DNA from: Chryseobacterium sp.
GTDB taxonomy: Bacteria; Bacteroidota; Bacteroidia; Flavobacteriales; Weeksellaceae
Direction of reading: 5' to 3'
Length of the DNA: 64,000 nucleotides
Assembly (NCBI GenBank): GCA_018260475.1
Contig: JAGLBA010000004.1
Coordinates: forward strand, 1-64,000
The translations under genes were made by a program, and so were the position numbers. A model generated the notes under the pieces. That model saw only the letters and a list, made by a program, of their open reading frames with translations. It was not told the origin of the DNA and made no database searches. Position 1 is the stretch's first letter. Every line of letters starts with the position of its first letter. Positions 33,635-43,765 of the stretch are shown here, in pieces.

Positions 33635-36600
33635 TTAATTTAAAAAAACTTGATATTTCTGCATTTCATTTATTATGCTGAGGAGTTCGCCATTCACTTC
33701 CACATGACTTTGCAAAGCGTAAAGTTCGATATGGCTGTTGTCCATGGGATTTTTTACATAGAAACTCAGTTTGTGCGCGCCATCTTTTCGGATGAGGTTT
33801 TGTTTGAAGAAATCAATATCCTCGCGGCGGAGGTCATTCACATCCATCACCACAGTCATACTTTTTGCAAACTGCTCAAAAGCCTCTTTCAGTTCGATCA
33901 CATCACTCACATTCAGGAACACACGACCATCCTTTGAAATGGAAAATTTAACCTTAAAAATGAGGAATCGCTGCACATCTATCTTCTCCCGAAGACGCAG
34001 ATAATCCCTGTCGCCAAGGCGGAAACTGTAACTTCCGGAATAATCTTCGAGTGTTACCCATGCTACTTTTTCGCCGCTGTTTTTGCCGTCCACTACGCGG
34101 TATTCGGTAACCAGACCCGCCACCGTATATTCTTTTGAGGTGGTGTTGAACTTTTGTTTTTCTTTGTAATCTTTGATCCCCTCAAACATTTTAATCTGCT
34201 CGGGTCCATAATTTTTATCGCGAAACGCATCTAGTTCATCCAAATTCAGAAAATTAAAATTTCCTTTTGGTTCCACATTTTTGGAAGTTTCTTCTACCAT
34301 TTCGTCCTCTTCACCTTCCTCCGAAACAATTAACTCCGGAATATCTTCGGCCTCATCTTTATCAATTGGGATTTCTATTTTTTCCAGCGGTATGATTTCT
34401 TCCTCTTTTTTGCCTTCCAAAATATTAGTTCGGCTTAGTGCGCCGCTGATAAACTTGTACTGATATTTAAATTCATCCAGCGGATGCGCGGACAGGTAGA
34501 ACCCAATGATTTCTTTTTCTTTGTTGAGTTTATACATATTCGGCCATTCCGGGGCTGAGTTTATTTTTGGAGTTTCAATTTTCACCTCGTCGGCAAAGTC
34601 GGCAAACAGGGAGTTTTCCATCTCGTTTTTGGTGTCTTGGAAACTTTGACCATATTTAAGAAGCCTTTCCAGATTGGTTCTTCCAGAAGTATCAACATCA
34701 AAATATTGTGCGCGGTGGAATTTATCAACCTCATCAAAAGCACCGGCAATCACCAGACATTCCGCTACCCTTTTATTGATCTGTGACGAAGCCACCCTTT
34801 CAAAAAAATCAAATACAGAGGTAAACTGTCCTTCCTTTCTCGTTGCAACAATGGCTTCACTTGGTCCTTCGCCAATACCTTTGATCGCACCCAACCCGAA
34901 ACGGATTTGGCCCTTATCATTCACGGCAAAAGCATACTGACTCTCATTCACATCGGGTCCCAAAACATCTACGCCTATCGCCTTACAATCCTCCATGAAC
35001 ATGGTGATTTGCTTGGTATTGTTGATGTTGTTACTCATCACGCTTGCCATATATTCCGCCGGATAGTTGGCTTTCAGATAGGCGGTATGGTAGGCAATCA
35101 GCGCGTAGCAAGTGGAGTGAGATTTGTTAAAAGCGTACTCCGCAAACGCCTCCCAGTCCTTCCAAATTTTGTTTAGCTTGGTTTCGTCCAGATTGTTTTT
35201 CTTACCGCCTTCGATGAATTTCGGATACATTTTATCCAAAACATCTTTTTGCTTTTTACCCATCGCCTTTCTCAGCGTATCGGCCTCACCTTTCGTGAAA
35301 TTTGCAAGTTTTTGAGACAAAAGCATTACCTGCTCTTGATAAACGGTAATTCCATAAGTTTCGGACAGATACTCCTCATTTTCAGGTAAATCATACACGA
35401 TTTCCTCCACGCCGTGTTTCCGATTGATAAAGTTCGGGATATATTTGATCGGCCCCGGACGGTAAAGGGCATTCATGGCGATAAGGTCGGCAAAAACCGT
35501 AGGTTTCAGTTCGCGCATGTATTTTTGCATTCCAGGGCTTTCATACTGGAAAATACCAATGGTGCGGCCCTCCTGAAACAGTTGGTAGGTTTTCTCATCA
35601 TCCAGCGGAATGGTATCAGGGTTCAGGTCTATGCCGTGGCGTTCTTTAATGAGTTTAATGGCGTGCTTGATGATGGTTAAAGTCCTTAACCCCAAAAAGT
35701 CCATCTTCAAAAGTCCTGCACTTTCCGCTACGGAGTTATCAAATTGCGAAACTAAAATATCGGCATCCTTCGCCGCCGTGGTAATCGGGACAAGATTAGA
35801 AATATCTTCCGGCGTAATAATCACCCCGCACGCATGAATTCCTGTGTTTCGGATAGCGCCTTCCATTTTTTGTGCTGATGCTAAAACTTGGTGACGGGAA
35901 TCGTTTGGATTTGCCAAAATTGCCTTCATTTCTTCGGCTAATGGCTTGTCTTCGGGCTTCAGGTTTTCAGGTTTGTTTAGTGCTTTGGCAATATTCATCC
36001 CCGGCGTTTCAGGGATAAGCTTTGCAATGGCATTCGTGTCCGAAATCGAAAGATCCAGCACTCTACCTGCATCCTTAATCGCTGATTTCCCACCTAAAAC
36101 CGAGTAGGTAATGATTTGTGCGACATTCATTTTGCCATATTTCTCTATCACCCATTTAATGATACGATCGCGACCTTCATCATCAAAATCTATATCTATA
36201 TCTGGCATGGAAACTCTTTCCGGATTGAGGAAACGCTCAAAAAGGAGGTCGTATTTTATAGGATCCACATTGGTAATCCCGATGCAATATGCCACCGCAG
36301 AGCCGGCAGCAGAACCACGCCCGGGTCCAACCCAAACGCCCATCTTGCGCGCCTCGTTACAGAAATCCTGCACAATCAGGAAGTAACCTGGATAGCCAGT
36401 ATTGGCGATAACTCCCAGTTCAAAATCCAGCCGCTCACGAATCTCGTCCGTAATTTCTTCATAGCGGGTTTTGGCCCCTTCGTAGGTTAGGTAGCGCAGG
36501 TAGGCATTTTCACCGCGTTTGCCACCATCTTTTTCATCCTCCTCACTTTGGAATTCTTCAGGAATATCAAATTTTGGAAGCAACACATCTCTTTTCAAAG

Positions 36601-38275
36601 CAAAAGGTTCAAACTTCGCCAACAACTCGGAATAGGCTTCGAAACCATCTGGATAGTTGCGGAATGTCTGCTTAATTTCCTCCGCATCTTTCATATAAAA
36701 CTGCTGCGTGGGCAACCCTCTTCTCTTTCCAAAGCCCTTACCAACGGGCGACGATAGTTTCTCTCCGTCCTTTATACAATACAAAATATCCTGAATATTC
36801 GCATCGGATTTTTCGGTGTAAAAGGTTTCGTTTTGTGCTAAAATTTTCACCTCATATTTATCGGCAAAGCCCAGCAACACATCATTGATATAATCCTCCT
36901 CGTCCACGCCGTGGTTTTGGAGTTGCACATAAAAATCGTCGCCAAACGCCTCCTTCCACCATTTGAAAAGCTCCTCTCCCTTGCTTTCCCCAAATTCCAA
37001 AACGGTATTTGGGACATCGCCCAAAGTTCCGGCGGTCAGTGCGATTAAATCCTCTTTATACTCGGCAATCATCTGTCGGGAAATCCTTGGAACACCGAAA
37101 TAGAAGCCGTTCAGATACCCTAAACTCGAAAGTTTTGCTAAATTTTTATAGCCCTTAAAATTTTTGGCTAAAAGCACCACATTCGTCCGTCGGTCGGGAT
37201 CGTCTTTTGTAAACTGCTTTTGCTCCGGTCGGTCGGAGATATAAAATTCACAACCGAGGATGGGAATTAAGGGTTTTTGTCGCGGCTCGATTTCAATAAA
37301 TTCCAGACCTTCTGCGGAAGCATTTTCTTTCTTTAAAAGGTAACTTTCGTAATTTTTCTTTATAACTCCATTGGCTTTTTCCACCTCGGAAACAAATTTA
37401 AAGGCGCCCATCAAATTTCCTAAATCCACCAAACCAACAGCCGGAAAATCATTGTTCAAAGCCTTATTTACAAGGTCGGAAATGTGCGTGGAGGATTGCA
37501 AAGAGGAATAAATACTGTGGTTGTGAAAATTGAAATAATCGCCAATTTCGATCTCCGGAGTATCCCCGAAATCTACTTTTTTCTTCTTCTTGGAAACCGC
37601 CACCAGCTTACGGATCACAATATCGAAAGGTCGAACCGCCTGTGGAAAATTGTTTTTAAAGGCAGTAAGCTCGTTTTCGGAAATCTTCAAATGTTCGGCG
37701 GTAATCACGCCGATGCGCATCATCTCAAAGAACACTTGCGCCGTAGCGTTTACATCCGCAGCAGCGTTATGCGCTTCATCGAATTTTTCACCGTAAAGTT
37801 TTTCGTAAAGCTCCTCGAGTTTCGGGGATTTGAATTTACCACCTTTTCCCGTCGGAATCGCTGTGAAATCCGTTCCAAGGATCATGGTATCCGCCTTGGG
37901 AAGTTCCTGTAAATTATTTTCAATTTTTTTTCGGAAAAATTCTGCACCAACTATTTTGTAATCGAAGTCTACATTATGCCCCACCACGACTTTCGCCTTT
38001 GCCATTACCGCCTTGAATTCCTCCAAAACCTCGGCAAGATCTCGGCCTTCCTCCTGTGCCAGTTTAGTGGTAATCCCATGAATCCGCGATGCATTAAAGG
38101 GGATGTCATACCCTTCTGGCTTTATGATATAGTCTTGATTTTCGATTAAATTACCCAAATCATCATGGAGTTGCCACGCAATCTGCACCATCCTCGGCCA
38201 GTTGTTACTGTCGGAAACAGGAGCGTTAAAATTCTGCGGGAGCCCGGTGGTTTCGGTGTCAAAAACAAGATACAT
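33635..38275 (-). CDS. dnaE: DNA polymerase III alpha subunit with N-terminal proofreading exonuclease
   Basis: A 1546-residue replicative polymerase. Residues 1-200 form a DnaQ-like DEDDh 3'-5' exonuclease (LVFDTETTGLPQN, VVGHNVDFDYKIVGAEF, DEAHNAAADVNA), then the PHP domain with a changed metal motif (FHNHSIYSSLQSS instead of HxHxxYS), then the polymerase core with catalytic aspartates in MPDIDIDFDDEGRD near 720 and YQEQVMLLSQKLANF, helix-hairpin-helix, an acidic insert (DEAEDIPELIVSEEGEEDEM) near 1330 and a C-terminal OB fold (YTVAGLVTEYRVVDGK). Exonuclease-polymerase fusion as in Bacteroidota DnaE. Highly conserved, essential. No operon partner is seen. Confidence 0.96.
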   Translation of the reverse strand: MYLVFDTETTGLPQNFNAPVSDSNNWPRMVQIAWQLHDDLGNLIENQDYIIKPEGYDIPFNASRIHGITTKLAQEEGRDLAEVLEEFKAVMAKAKVVVGHNVDFDYKIVGAEFFRKKIENNLQELPKADTMILGTDFTAIPTGKGGKFKSPKLEELYEKLYGEKFDEAHNAAADVNATAQVFFEMMRIGVITAEHLKISENELTAFKNNFPQAVRPFDIVIRKLVAVSKKKKKVDFGDTPEIEIGDYFNFHNHSIYSSLQSSTHISDLVNKALNNDFPAVGLVDLGNLMGAFKFVSEVEKANGVIKKNYESYLLKKENASAEGLEFIEIEPRQKPLIPILGCEFYISDRPEQKQFTKDDPDRRTNVVLLAKNFKGYKNLAKLSSLGYLNGFYFGVPRISRQMIAEYKEDLIALTAGTLGDVPNTVLEFGESKGEELFKWWKEAFGDDFYVQLQNHGVDEEDYINDVLLGFADKYEVKILAQNETFYTEKSDANIQDILYCIKDGEKLSSPVGKGFGKRRGLPTQQFYMKDAEEIKQTFRNYPDGFEAYSELLAKFEPFALKRDVLLPKFDIPEEFQSEEDEKDGGKRGENAYLRYLTYEGAKTRYEEITDEIRERLDFELGVIANTGYPGYFLIVQDFCNEARKMGVWVGPGRGSAAGSAVAYCIGITNVDPIKYDLLFERFLNPERVSMPDIDIDFDDEGRDRIIKWVIEKYGKMNVAQIITYSVLGGKSAIKDAGRVLDLSISDTNAIAKLIPETPGMNIAKALNKPENLKPEDKPLAEEMKAILANPNDSRHQVLASAQKMEGAIRNTGIHACGVIITPEDISNLVPITTAAKDADILVSQFDNSVAESAGLLKMDFLGLRTLTIIKHAIKLIKERHGIDLNPDTIPLDDEKTYQLFQEGRTIGIFQYESPGMQKYMRELKPTVFADLIAMNALYRPGPIKYIPNFINRKHGVEEIVYDLPENEEYLSETYGITVYQEQVMLLSQKLANFTKGEADTLRKAMGKKQKDVLDKMYPKFIEGGKKNNLDETKLNKIWKDWEAFAEYAFNKSHSTCYALIAYHTAYLKANYPAEYMASVMSNNINNTKQITMFMEDCKAIGVDVLGPDVNESQYAFAVNDKGQIRFGLGAIKGIGEGPSEAIVATRKEGQFTSVFDFFERVASSQINKRVAECLVIAGAFDEVDKFHRAQYFDVDTSGRTNLERLLKYGQSFQDTKNEMENSLFADFADEVKIETPKINSAPEWPNMYKLNKEKEIIGFYLSAHPLDEFKYQYKFISGALSRTNILEGKKEEEIIPLEKIEIPIDKDEAEDIPELIVSEEGEEDEMVEETSKNVEPKGNFNFLNLDELDAFRDKNYGPEQIKMFEGIKDYKEKQKFNTTSKEYTVAGLVTEYRVVDGKNSGEKVAWVTLEDYSGSYSFRLGDRDYLRLREKIDVQRFLIFKVKFSISKDGRVFLNVSDVIELKEAFEQFAKSMTVVMDVNDLRREDIDFFKQNLIRKDGAHKLSFYVKNPMDNSHIELYALQSHVEVNGELLSIINEMQKYQVFLN

Positions 38276-38331
38276 ATCTGGAAATATTTAGCGTAAAAAT
38301 AGCGCAATTTTTTTGGAAGTTCGCTCTTGTA

Positions 38332-38351
38332 TTTTAGGAAAAATCCTAAAA
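38332..38351. promoter_or_regulatory. Inverted repeat upstream of dnaE
   Basis: TTTTAGGA (38332-38339) and TCCTAAAA (38344-38351) form a perfect 8-bp repeat with a 4-nt AAAA loop, 57 bp before the dnaE start. It is an operator candidate only; the protein is unknown. The rest of the 268-bp gap to the acyl-CoA reductase gene holds no gene I can support. Confidence 0.35.
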
Positions 38352-38544
38352 GTCGTTGCGCCAAATAGTTGGAAATTGACCACGCATTTTTATGACGCAA
38401 ATTTTCAATACAAAAGTAAAATAAGGATAGAAAGTCAAAAAAGCATTGGCGAGTAAAAGCCTGTTTTATCGTTCTGAAAGATTTTTATAATCGTAAACTA
38501 TTATAACTTTTATGAGAAAATGTTTTTTAAAATTTAGACAAAAT

Positions 38545-39579
38545 CTAAATCACTTCTAAAAACTTCATGGTATCCACGAGGTCGGCGTAGGTATCCAAAG
38601 ACGGGTTTTGTGCCTCGCCAAAAGGTATAGCACCTTCGATAAAATCTACTTTGGCAACAATAGCCTGAATATCTTCATTATGCGTTTTGATGAAGTGTTG
38701 TACTTCGGAAATGTCTTTGTAGCGGGAAAAACCAATGACCGAAAGCGGGTGAAATAATTCCTCATCTTCGCGCAACATGACGAAATTATTATCCCAAAAT
38801 AAATCCAAATTCAGTAGATAAATCGCACGGTTATAGTCGTAATTATTAGCATATTTATGATGGTTGATAATGTCCTTATACGCTTGGAAGTTTTCAAACA
38901 AACGGTCTATTTTGAAACCTTCGGGAATTAAAATTTTGGTTACATTTCTGCAACCCAACCCAAAATAAGTGAAAATATCATCGGCAAGATGCTGCAAATC
39001 TTCATCGGATTCCTGGCCATTTAGGACAGCGATGGAAGTTCGGTTCTTGCGGATGATGCTCAGGTGATTTTTAAAATAATATTCCAGATATCGCGCGGTA
39101 TTATTGCTTCCAGTAGCAATCACCGCATCAAAATTCTCCAATCTTTCCACAAATTCAAATTCCAATTGGTTTCCGGAAAACTCCTGCCACATTTTCAACA
39201 AAAATGGTATCATTCGACGGTCTTTGGAAGAAAGTTTTATCATAGGGATATGGCCCGAAAGCACTACGCAGATCACATCATGAAAGCCCACCAACGGTAT
39301 GTTACCGGCAAGAATGAGTCCCACTTTTTTCGGATTTTTTGCTATGCGATAATTATTTAGCCAATTTGTTATGGATTCTTCATTCAGCAAATTTGCCCAA
39401 TTTTGCAGTGCATACCTCTGATTTTCCTGCGTGAACCAAGGGTTTTCCTGTTCGGAAAGGCGCATGGTTTGTAAAAGCTCGGCTTCGTCCCGATTATAAT
39501 TTTCGGCATTTTTATTTAAAAAATCTTTCAGAAAAGTTCCCAATCTGCAAAGTCCCGATATTTGTCTTTCTGTGTTCAT
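38545..39579 (-). CDS. Acyl-CoA reductase (LuxC-like aldehyde-forming)
   Basis: A 344-residue protein of the LuxC/acyl-CoA reductase family, which reduces fatty acyl-CoA to aldehyde with NAD(P)H. Motifs: IPLVGFHDVICVVLSG near residue 100 (nucleotide-binding loop), SNNTARYLEYYF near 155, and the active-site Cys in FTYFGLGCRNVTK near 215. ATG 39579 is chosen over TTG 39591. In related Flavobacteriia this gene usually stands next to the ferredoxin-serC-serA genes; here the kdp locus (39.6-50.0 kb) lies between them, which suggests an insertion or a translocation event. The physiological substrate is unknown. Confidence 0.9.
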   Translation of the reverse strand: MNTERQISGLCRLGTFLKDFLNKNAENYNRDEAELLQTMRLSEQENPWFTQENQRYALQNWANLLNEESITNWLNNYRIAKNPKKVGLILAGNIPLVGFHDVICVVLSGHIPMIKLSSKDRRMIPFLLKMWQEFSGNQLEFEFVERLENFDAVIATGSNNTARYLEYYFKNHLSIIRKNRTSIAVLNGQESDEDLQHLADDIFTYFGLGCRNVTKILIPEGFKIDRLFENFQAYKDIINHHKYANNYDYNRAIYLLNLDLFWDNNFVMLREDEELFHPLSVIGFSRYKDISEVQHFIKTHNEDIQAIVAKVDFIEGAIPFGEAQNPSLDTYADLVDTMKFLEVI

Positions 39580-39642
39580 GTATTTGTGCAAACTATCATT
39601 TATTTTACAAATTTAAATAAAATAGCGATGCGGTACGGGGAT

Positions 39643-41346
39643 TTATATAGTAAACCAAAACTCGCTACCTTCCCCCTCTTTGCTGAGAACGCCTATGTCG
39701 CCACCCATTTTTTCAATAAAACTTTTGCAAATCGAGAGACCAAGACCTGTCCCGTTATGGCTATTGCCAGGCACTTGAAAATATCGGTCGAATATTTTTT
39801 GGTGATATTTGGTATCGATGCCGCTGCCAAAATCTTTTACAAAAAACCTTATCTTACCTTGTGATGGCACAGCACCTAATATCACCTCCATTTCAGAAAA
39901 TGAGTGTTTCAGTGCATTGCTCAAAAAATTATTTAGCACCCATACGGTTTTATCAAAATCTGCCCGAACGGTAGTCTCTCCCTCTATTTTTTGGTCGTCC
40001 AGAACAAGATGTATATCGTTGTTTTCCGCATATTTCAGATTTAGGCTGTATGCTTTTGCCAAGAGTTCTTTTACATTATAATCGCTAATGTGTAGTTCAA
40101 TATTGCCGCTTTCCACCTGTGACATATTCAGCAGTTCGCCGGTTATCTTCAGCAGGCGATTGCCGTCCTCTTCGATACTGTTAATCAGTTCCTTTTGCGA
40201 GGAACTCAGTACGCCGAAATTTTCATTTTTCAGCAGTTGAGTTCCCATTTTAATCGCCGAGATAGGGGTTTTGAGTTCATGTGAAATGGTGGCGATAAAA
40301 TTGGTTTTTGCAAATTCTAATTCTTTGTATCTGGTAATATTCCTTAGGATCAGTACTTTTCCTGCGTTTACAACATTATTCCCCCCTGTTTCTAAAAAAC
40401 TGATTGCCACCACATCCAAATCAAAATAACTTTCTCTTGCATCGGCATACACCTTCAAGGTATCGGCAGATGTAGATTTCTCTCGCTGGAGGAGTTCCCT
40501 GATTAAATCGTTTTCCACCGAAATTTCTGATGCATATTTCCCCAATGCATCGGTTTTTACCAAACCGGAAACCTTCAATGCCTCCTCATTTATAAATACA
40601 ATCCGACCCATCTCATCCAGCCCTATGACAGGATCGTGCATATTCTCGATCAGTGTTTCAACTCTTTTCTTATTGATGACTTGCTGCTTTAGGTTGCTAT
40701 TTTCATATTCCTCTAGTTTTTCGGCCATGGCATTAAAAGAACTGGCCAACTGCGCAAATTCGCCATCCATAGGCAGGTTGATCCTTTCAGAATAATTTCT
40801 ATTTGCTATTTGACGAATGCTGTTCGCCAAAGTAATAATCGGGTTGGATATAGAATATGGGATGTTAAAAAGTAGCGTACTGGCCACCAAAAAACACAAA
40901 GACCCCAGTGCGATAATCCACATATAAGCGTTTTCTGAGGTGGCAATTGCAATATCACTTTTCCTCTGTATGGCCTCCATGTTCTGGCGCATAATTTCTG
41001 TAAGATCGTTTCTTACAGCGATGGCATTTGCCTCGGTTTGGGAATTTTTAAATTCAGCGTAATGATTTTTTAGCGCAGTCCAAGATTCTTTTTCACCCTT
41101 TTCCGTCAAATTTTCACCCTCTAAAACAAGATTATTTTCAAATTCTCTGACTGAATTTGGATTTTGACTGTTATCCAAAGCCTGAATCATGTTTTTGGAA
41201 TAAACCAACGAATTATAGTTCGCTACAAGAATATTTTTAGTATCTCGCTTAGATTTATTGATATATATAGAACCTATTGCCGAAAGCGCGACAATCATAA
41301 GAAACAAAGTGCCTACGCCAAGCGTGAGTTTAGTTTTTACTTTCAT
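39643..41346 (-). CDS. Sensor histidine kinase of the split KdpD system
   Basis: A 567-residue membrane kinase. N-terminal transmembrane segment (LGVGTLFLMIVALSAIGS), a periplasmic four-helix sensor (residues ~35-140), a second membrane segment near 150 (MWIIALGSLCFLVASTLL), HAMP (SIRQIANRNYSERINLP), a PAS domain (LIENMHDPVIGLDEMGRIVFINEEAL), the His phosphoacceptor in FIATISHELKTPISA near 350, and a HATPase_c (VLNNFLSNALKHS, GSGIDTKY, GTGLGLSICKSF). It is the last gene of the kdp operon, 77 bp after the KdpD-N gene, and would phosphorylate the response regulator coded upstream at 48636-49952. Confidence 0.92.
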   Translation of the reverse strand: MKVKTKLTLGVGTLFLMIVALSAIGSIYINKSKRDTKNILVANYNSLVYSKNMIQALDNSQNPNSVREFENNLVLEGENLTEKGEKESWTALKNHYAEFKNSQTEANAIAVRNDLTEIMRQNMEAIQRKSDIAIATSENAYMWIIALGSLCFLVASTLLFNIPYSISNPIITLANSIRQIANRNYSERINLPMDGEFAQLASSFNAMAEKLEEYENSNLKQQVINKKRVETLIENMHDPVIGLDEMGRIVFINEEALKVSGLVKTDALGKYASEISVENDLIRELLQREKSTSADTLKVYADARESYFDLDVVAISFLETGGNNVVNAGKVLILRNITRYKELEFAKTNFIATISHELKTPISAIKMGTQLLKNENFGVLSSSQKELINSIEEDGNRLLKITGELLNMSQVESGNIELHISDYNVKELLAKAYSLNLKYAENNDIHLVLDDQKIEGETTVRADFDKTVWVLNNFLSNALKHSFSEMEVILGAVPSQGKIRFFVKDFGSGIDTKYHQKIFDRYFQVPGNSHNGTGLGLSICKSFIEKMGGDIGVLSKEGEGSEFWFTI

Positions 41347-41422
41347 TTTTCAGTTAGATATTTAGAGCCTACAACTTGGAATCAAGATTTTAAACCTATC
41401 ATTTTCTTAATAATTGATTATA

Positions 41423-42565
41423 TCAAATTACGGTACTATTTTCATTTTTTGAAAGAATAAAAAGATCCACATTTTTCTCCGTTAATTTGCTAACGAAATC
41501 ATTAAACCAATTCATTCCGGTAATGTTTTGGAGAAAATTGAAACGAGGTTTGCCAACACAAACGGTGGTTACCCTGCTTTCATTCACATAATTCAGGATG
41601 GTTGCACCTACATTTTTCCCTTTTTTCTGCTCCACTTTTGCACCCAGTTCTAGCGCGAGATTTAAATTATTAATTAAATGACGCTGTTTGTCCAGCGCTA
41701 TCTTATCAGGGCCTTCACCCGGTGTCTGCACATACATCACAGTCCATTTACTTTGGTAATAGTTCGCCAAACGAGCAGTCTTCCGGATGATATGTTTGGC
41801 ATTTTCCGTATTACTGCTGATGCACGCCAGAATTTTTTCTTGGCGAAATTCCTTAGAATTGATGGTTTGCACTTGTTGCTCTACATGTGACGCCACCTCT
41901 TTTAGAGCAAGTTCTCTTAATTGCAAGATATGTTCGCTTTTGAAAAAATTATTTAGCGCGTGCTGAATTTTTTCATGTTTGTAGATTTTTCCTTGTTGAA
42001 GTCGTTCGATCAACTCATCGGCAGTTAAATCGATGTTTACCACTTCATCTGCGAAAGCCAAAATTTTATCGGGAACGCGTTCGGATACTTCAATACCTGT
42101 AATTTTCTTTACGGTTTCATTCAGACTTTCAATGTGTTGAATGTTCATAGCCGAAATCACATTGATCCCTGCATCCAGTAGTTCCAACACATCTTGCCAC
42201 CGTTTTTTGTTTTTGCTGCCTTCGATATTGCTATGTGCGAGTTCATCTACCAAAACCACCTCGGGATGATCGTTGAGGATCATTTGCAAATCCATCTCCT
42301 CCAAATATTTTCCTTTGTAGAAAACAGATTTTCGTGGTATTTTCGGAATTCCTTCTACTAATGCTATGGTTTCAGCACGATCATGAGGCTCAATATAACC
42401 GATTTTTACATCCACATTATTTTTCAAAAGCGCATGAGCTTCCTGAAGCATACGGTAGGTTTTGCCGACACCCGCACTCATTCCGATGTAAATTTTGAAT
42501 TTTCCTTTTCGGGATTTTTGAATGAGTTCCAGAAAGTAATCTGCTGACCTTCTTGCTTCTTCCAT
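41423..42565 (-). CDS. kdpD: KdpD N-terminal sensor/ATPase protein (split KdpD)
   Basis: A 380-residue protein equal to the cytoplasmic N-terminal half of KdpD: Walker A IGMSAGVGKTYRM near residue 28, Walker B VVLVDELAHSN near 103, followed by the KdpD domain (IQHIESLNETVKKITGIEV) and a Usp-like domain (ILACISSNTENAKHIIRKTARLA near 245). The membrane and kinase parts are supplied by the separate kinase gene downstream. It senses low K+ or turgor and controls the kdp genes. A split of this kind is normal in Bacteroidota. It follows the porin gene by 44 bp. Confidence 0.93.
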   Translation of the reverse strand: MEEARRSADYFLELIQKSRKGKFKIYIGMSAGVGKTYRMLQEAHALLKNNVDVKIGYIEPHDRAETIALVEGIPKIPRKSVFYKGKYLEEMDLQMILNDHPEVVLVDELAHSNIEGSKNKKRWQDVLELLDAGINVISAMNIQHIESLNETVKKITGIEVSERVPDKILAFADEVVNIDLTADELIERLQQGKIYKHEKIQHALNNFFKSEHILQLRELALKEVASHVEQQVQTINSKEFRQEKILACISSNTENAKHIIRKTARLANYYQSKWTVMYVQTPGEGPDKIALDKQRHLINNLNLALELGAKVEQKKGKNVGATILNYVNESRVTTVCVGKPRFNFLQNITGMNWFNDFVSKLTEKNVDLFILSKNENSTVI

Positions 42566-42609
42566 TTCAATATAATTTTGAACTTTGAATTCTCAAATTT
42601 GTATAATTT

Positions 42610-43692
42610 TTAAAACCATGCAGAAAGACTCGTTATAATATTAAAGTTACTGCTGCTTGATTTGCCGTCTTTCATAAAAATGGCATCTTTTGATGAAAAT
42701 CCCCTGGCTTCCGTTCTCCACAAGATATTTTTGTAGAATTGATGATCAATATTAAATGAATAGCCAAAAGTCTGGAATCTATTGGGTGTTGCTGTTGAAA
42801 TAATGACACCATTTTTATCATTATAATATTCCAGTCTTCCGCCAATTCCTGTTTTATCCGTAATCTGGTACTTTGCTAATAAGTTTGGGGAATACCAAAC
42901 ATTGTAATCTTTGCCGCCTTTTTCCTTCTGCTCTGCTCCGATATCAAAACCCAATATGGTAGTAAATTTTTCCGTAGGTTTTAGAGTTGCGTAAAGATTA
43001 TGGAAATAACGCATCTTTTTTTCGGCCTTTGGTTTGTCATTCCCGATAAAGGAACTGCTGTTGATGCTGAATTTGGAAGTTGGCGCATAAGTAACCTGAT
43101 GACCAAAGGCAAGCGTTTGATTACCTTCTACACGAGCAATTCTTTGCCAGCCATTCAGCACAAGTCCGCTTAGAAACCATTTGCCATCATTTGTGGTATA
43201 AGAAATTTTTGCACCCGTTTCAAAATAGGGTGAATTTTCCGCTGCGATGCTTCTCGTAAGAGTTAAATTATCTTTTCCCACGGCACTTTCCCACCCAATG
43301 TGAGAAGGTAAAATACCTGCATCAATCCATACATTACTAGTTTTGGAAACTTTAAAACCAATGTTGGCTTCATTAACAAACTTCAGAGCACCCTGTTCTG
43401 CTGCCATATTGTCTTGTACATATGTTCCTGCCATTACAGATAGATTGGCGCGCATATCTTGTGTTTCGTAGTGGGCTTTTGCCAGTCCAAGATTTAGATT
43501 AATTTCATTATGCCTGTTGTAGGTATAAAGAAAAGGCTGCCTAATATGATTATCGGGCTTAGCAAAATCGTAGCTATAGTAAATTTCTGCATATCCAGAG
43601 AATTCTACTTTTGGTTCGGCTTTTTCTGTTTCCTGCGCCTCGATAAGGTTTGCAGAAAATATAAAAATAAGTGGGTACACTATTTTTTTCAT
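42610..43692 (-). CDS. Outer-membrane beta-barrel porin of the kdp operon
   Basis: A 360-residue exported protein with a signal peptide (VYPLIFIFSANLIEAQE) and an outer-membrane beta-barrel pattern (VEFSGYAEIYYSYDF; NLGLAKAHYETQDMRANLSVMAGTY; and a final NIITSLSAWF with terminal aromatic). It belongs to the porin-like/BBP2-type barrels found in Bacteroidota kdp operons and presumably lets K+ pass the outer membrane when the high-affinity pump is on. This role is inferred from its position between kdpC (73 bp) and kdpD. Confidence 0.82.
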   Translation of the reverse strand: MKKIVYPLIFIFSANLIEAQETEKAEPKVEFSGYAEIYYSYDFAKPDNHIRQPFLYTYNRHNEINLNLGLAKAHYETQDMRANLSVMAGTYVQDNMAAEQGALKFVNEANIGFKVSKTSNVWIDAGILPSHIGWESAVGKDNLTLTRSIAAENSPYFETGAKISYTTNDGKWFLSGLVLNGWQRIARVEGNQTLAFGHQVTYAPTSKFSINSSSFIGNDKPKAEKKMRYFHNLYATLKPTEKFTTILGFDIGAEQKEKGGKDYNVWYSPNLLAKYQITDKTGIGGRLEYYNDKNGVIISTATPNRFQTFGYSFNIDHQFYKNILWRTEARGFSSKDAIFMKDGKSSSSNFNIITSLSAWF

Positions 43693-43765
43693 CGTTTAAA
43701 TATAAAAAGAAAGCAGGAGCTTTTTAGTCAATGGAAATGATTTCTCCTGCTCTCAGAAAACAGAT

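Noticed and set aside
36111-36490. Several frames of 90-124 codons antisense to dnaE.
   Set aside because: Shadow frames of a well conserved gene; no start context or recognisable product.
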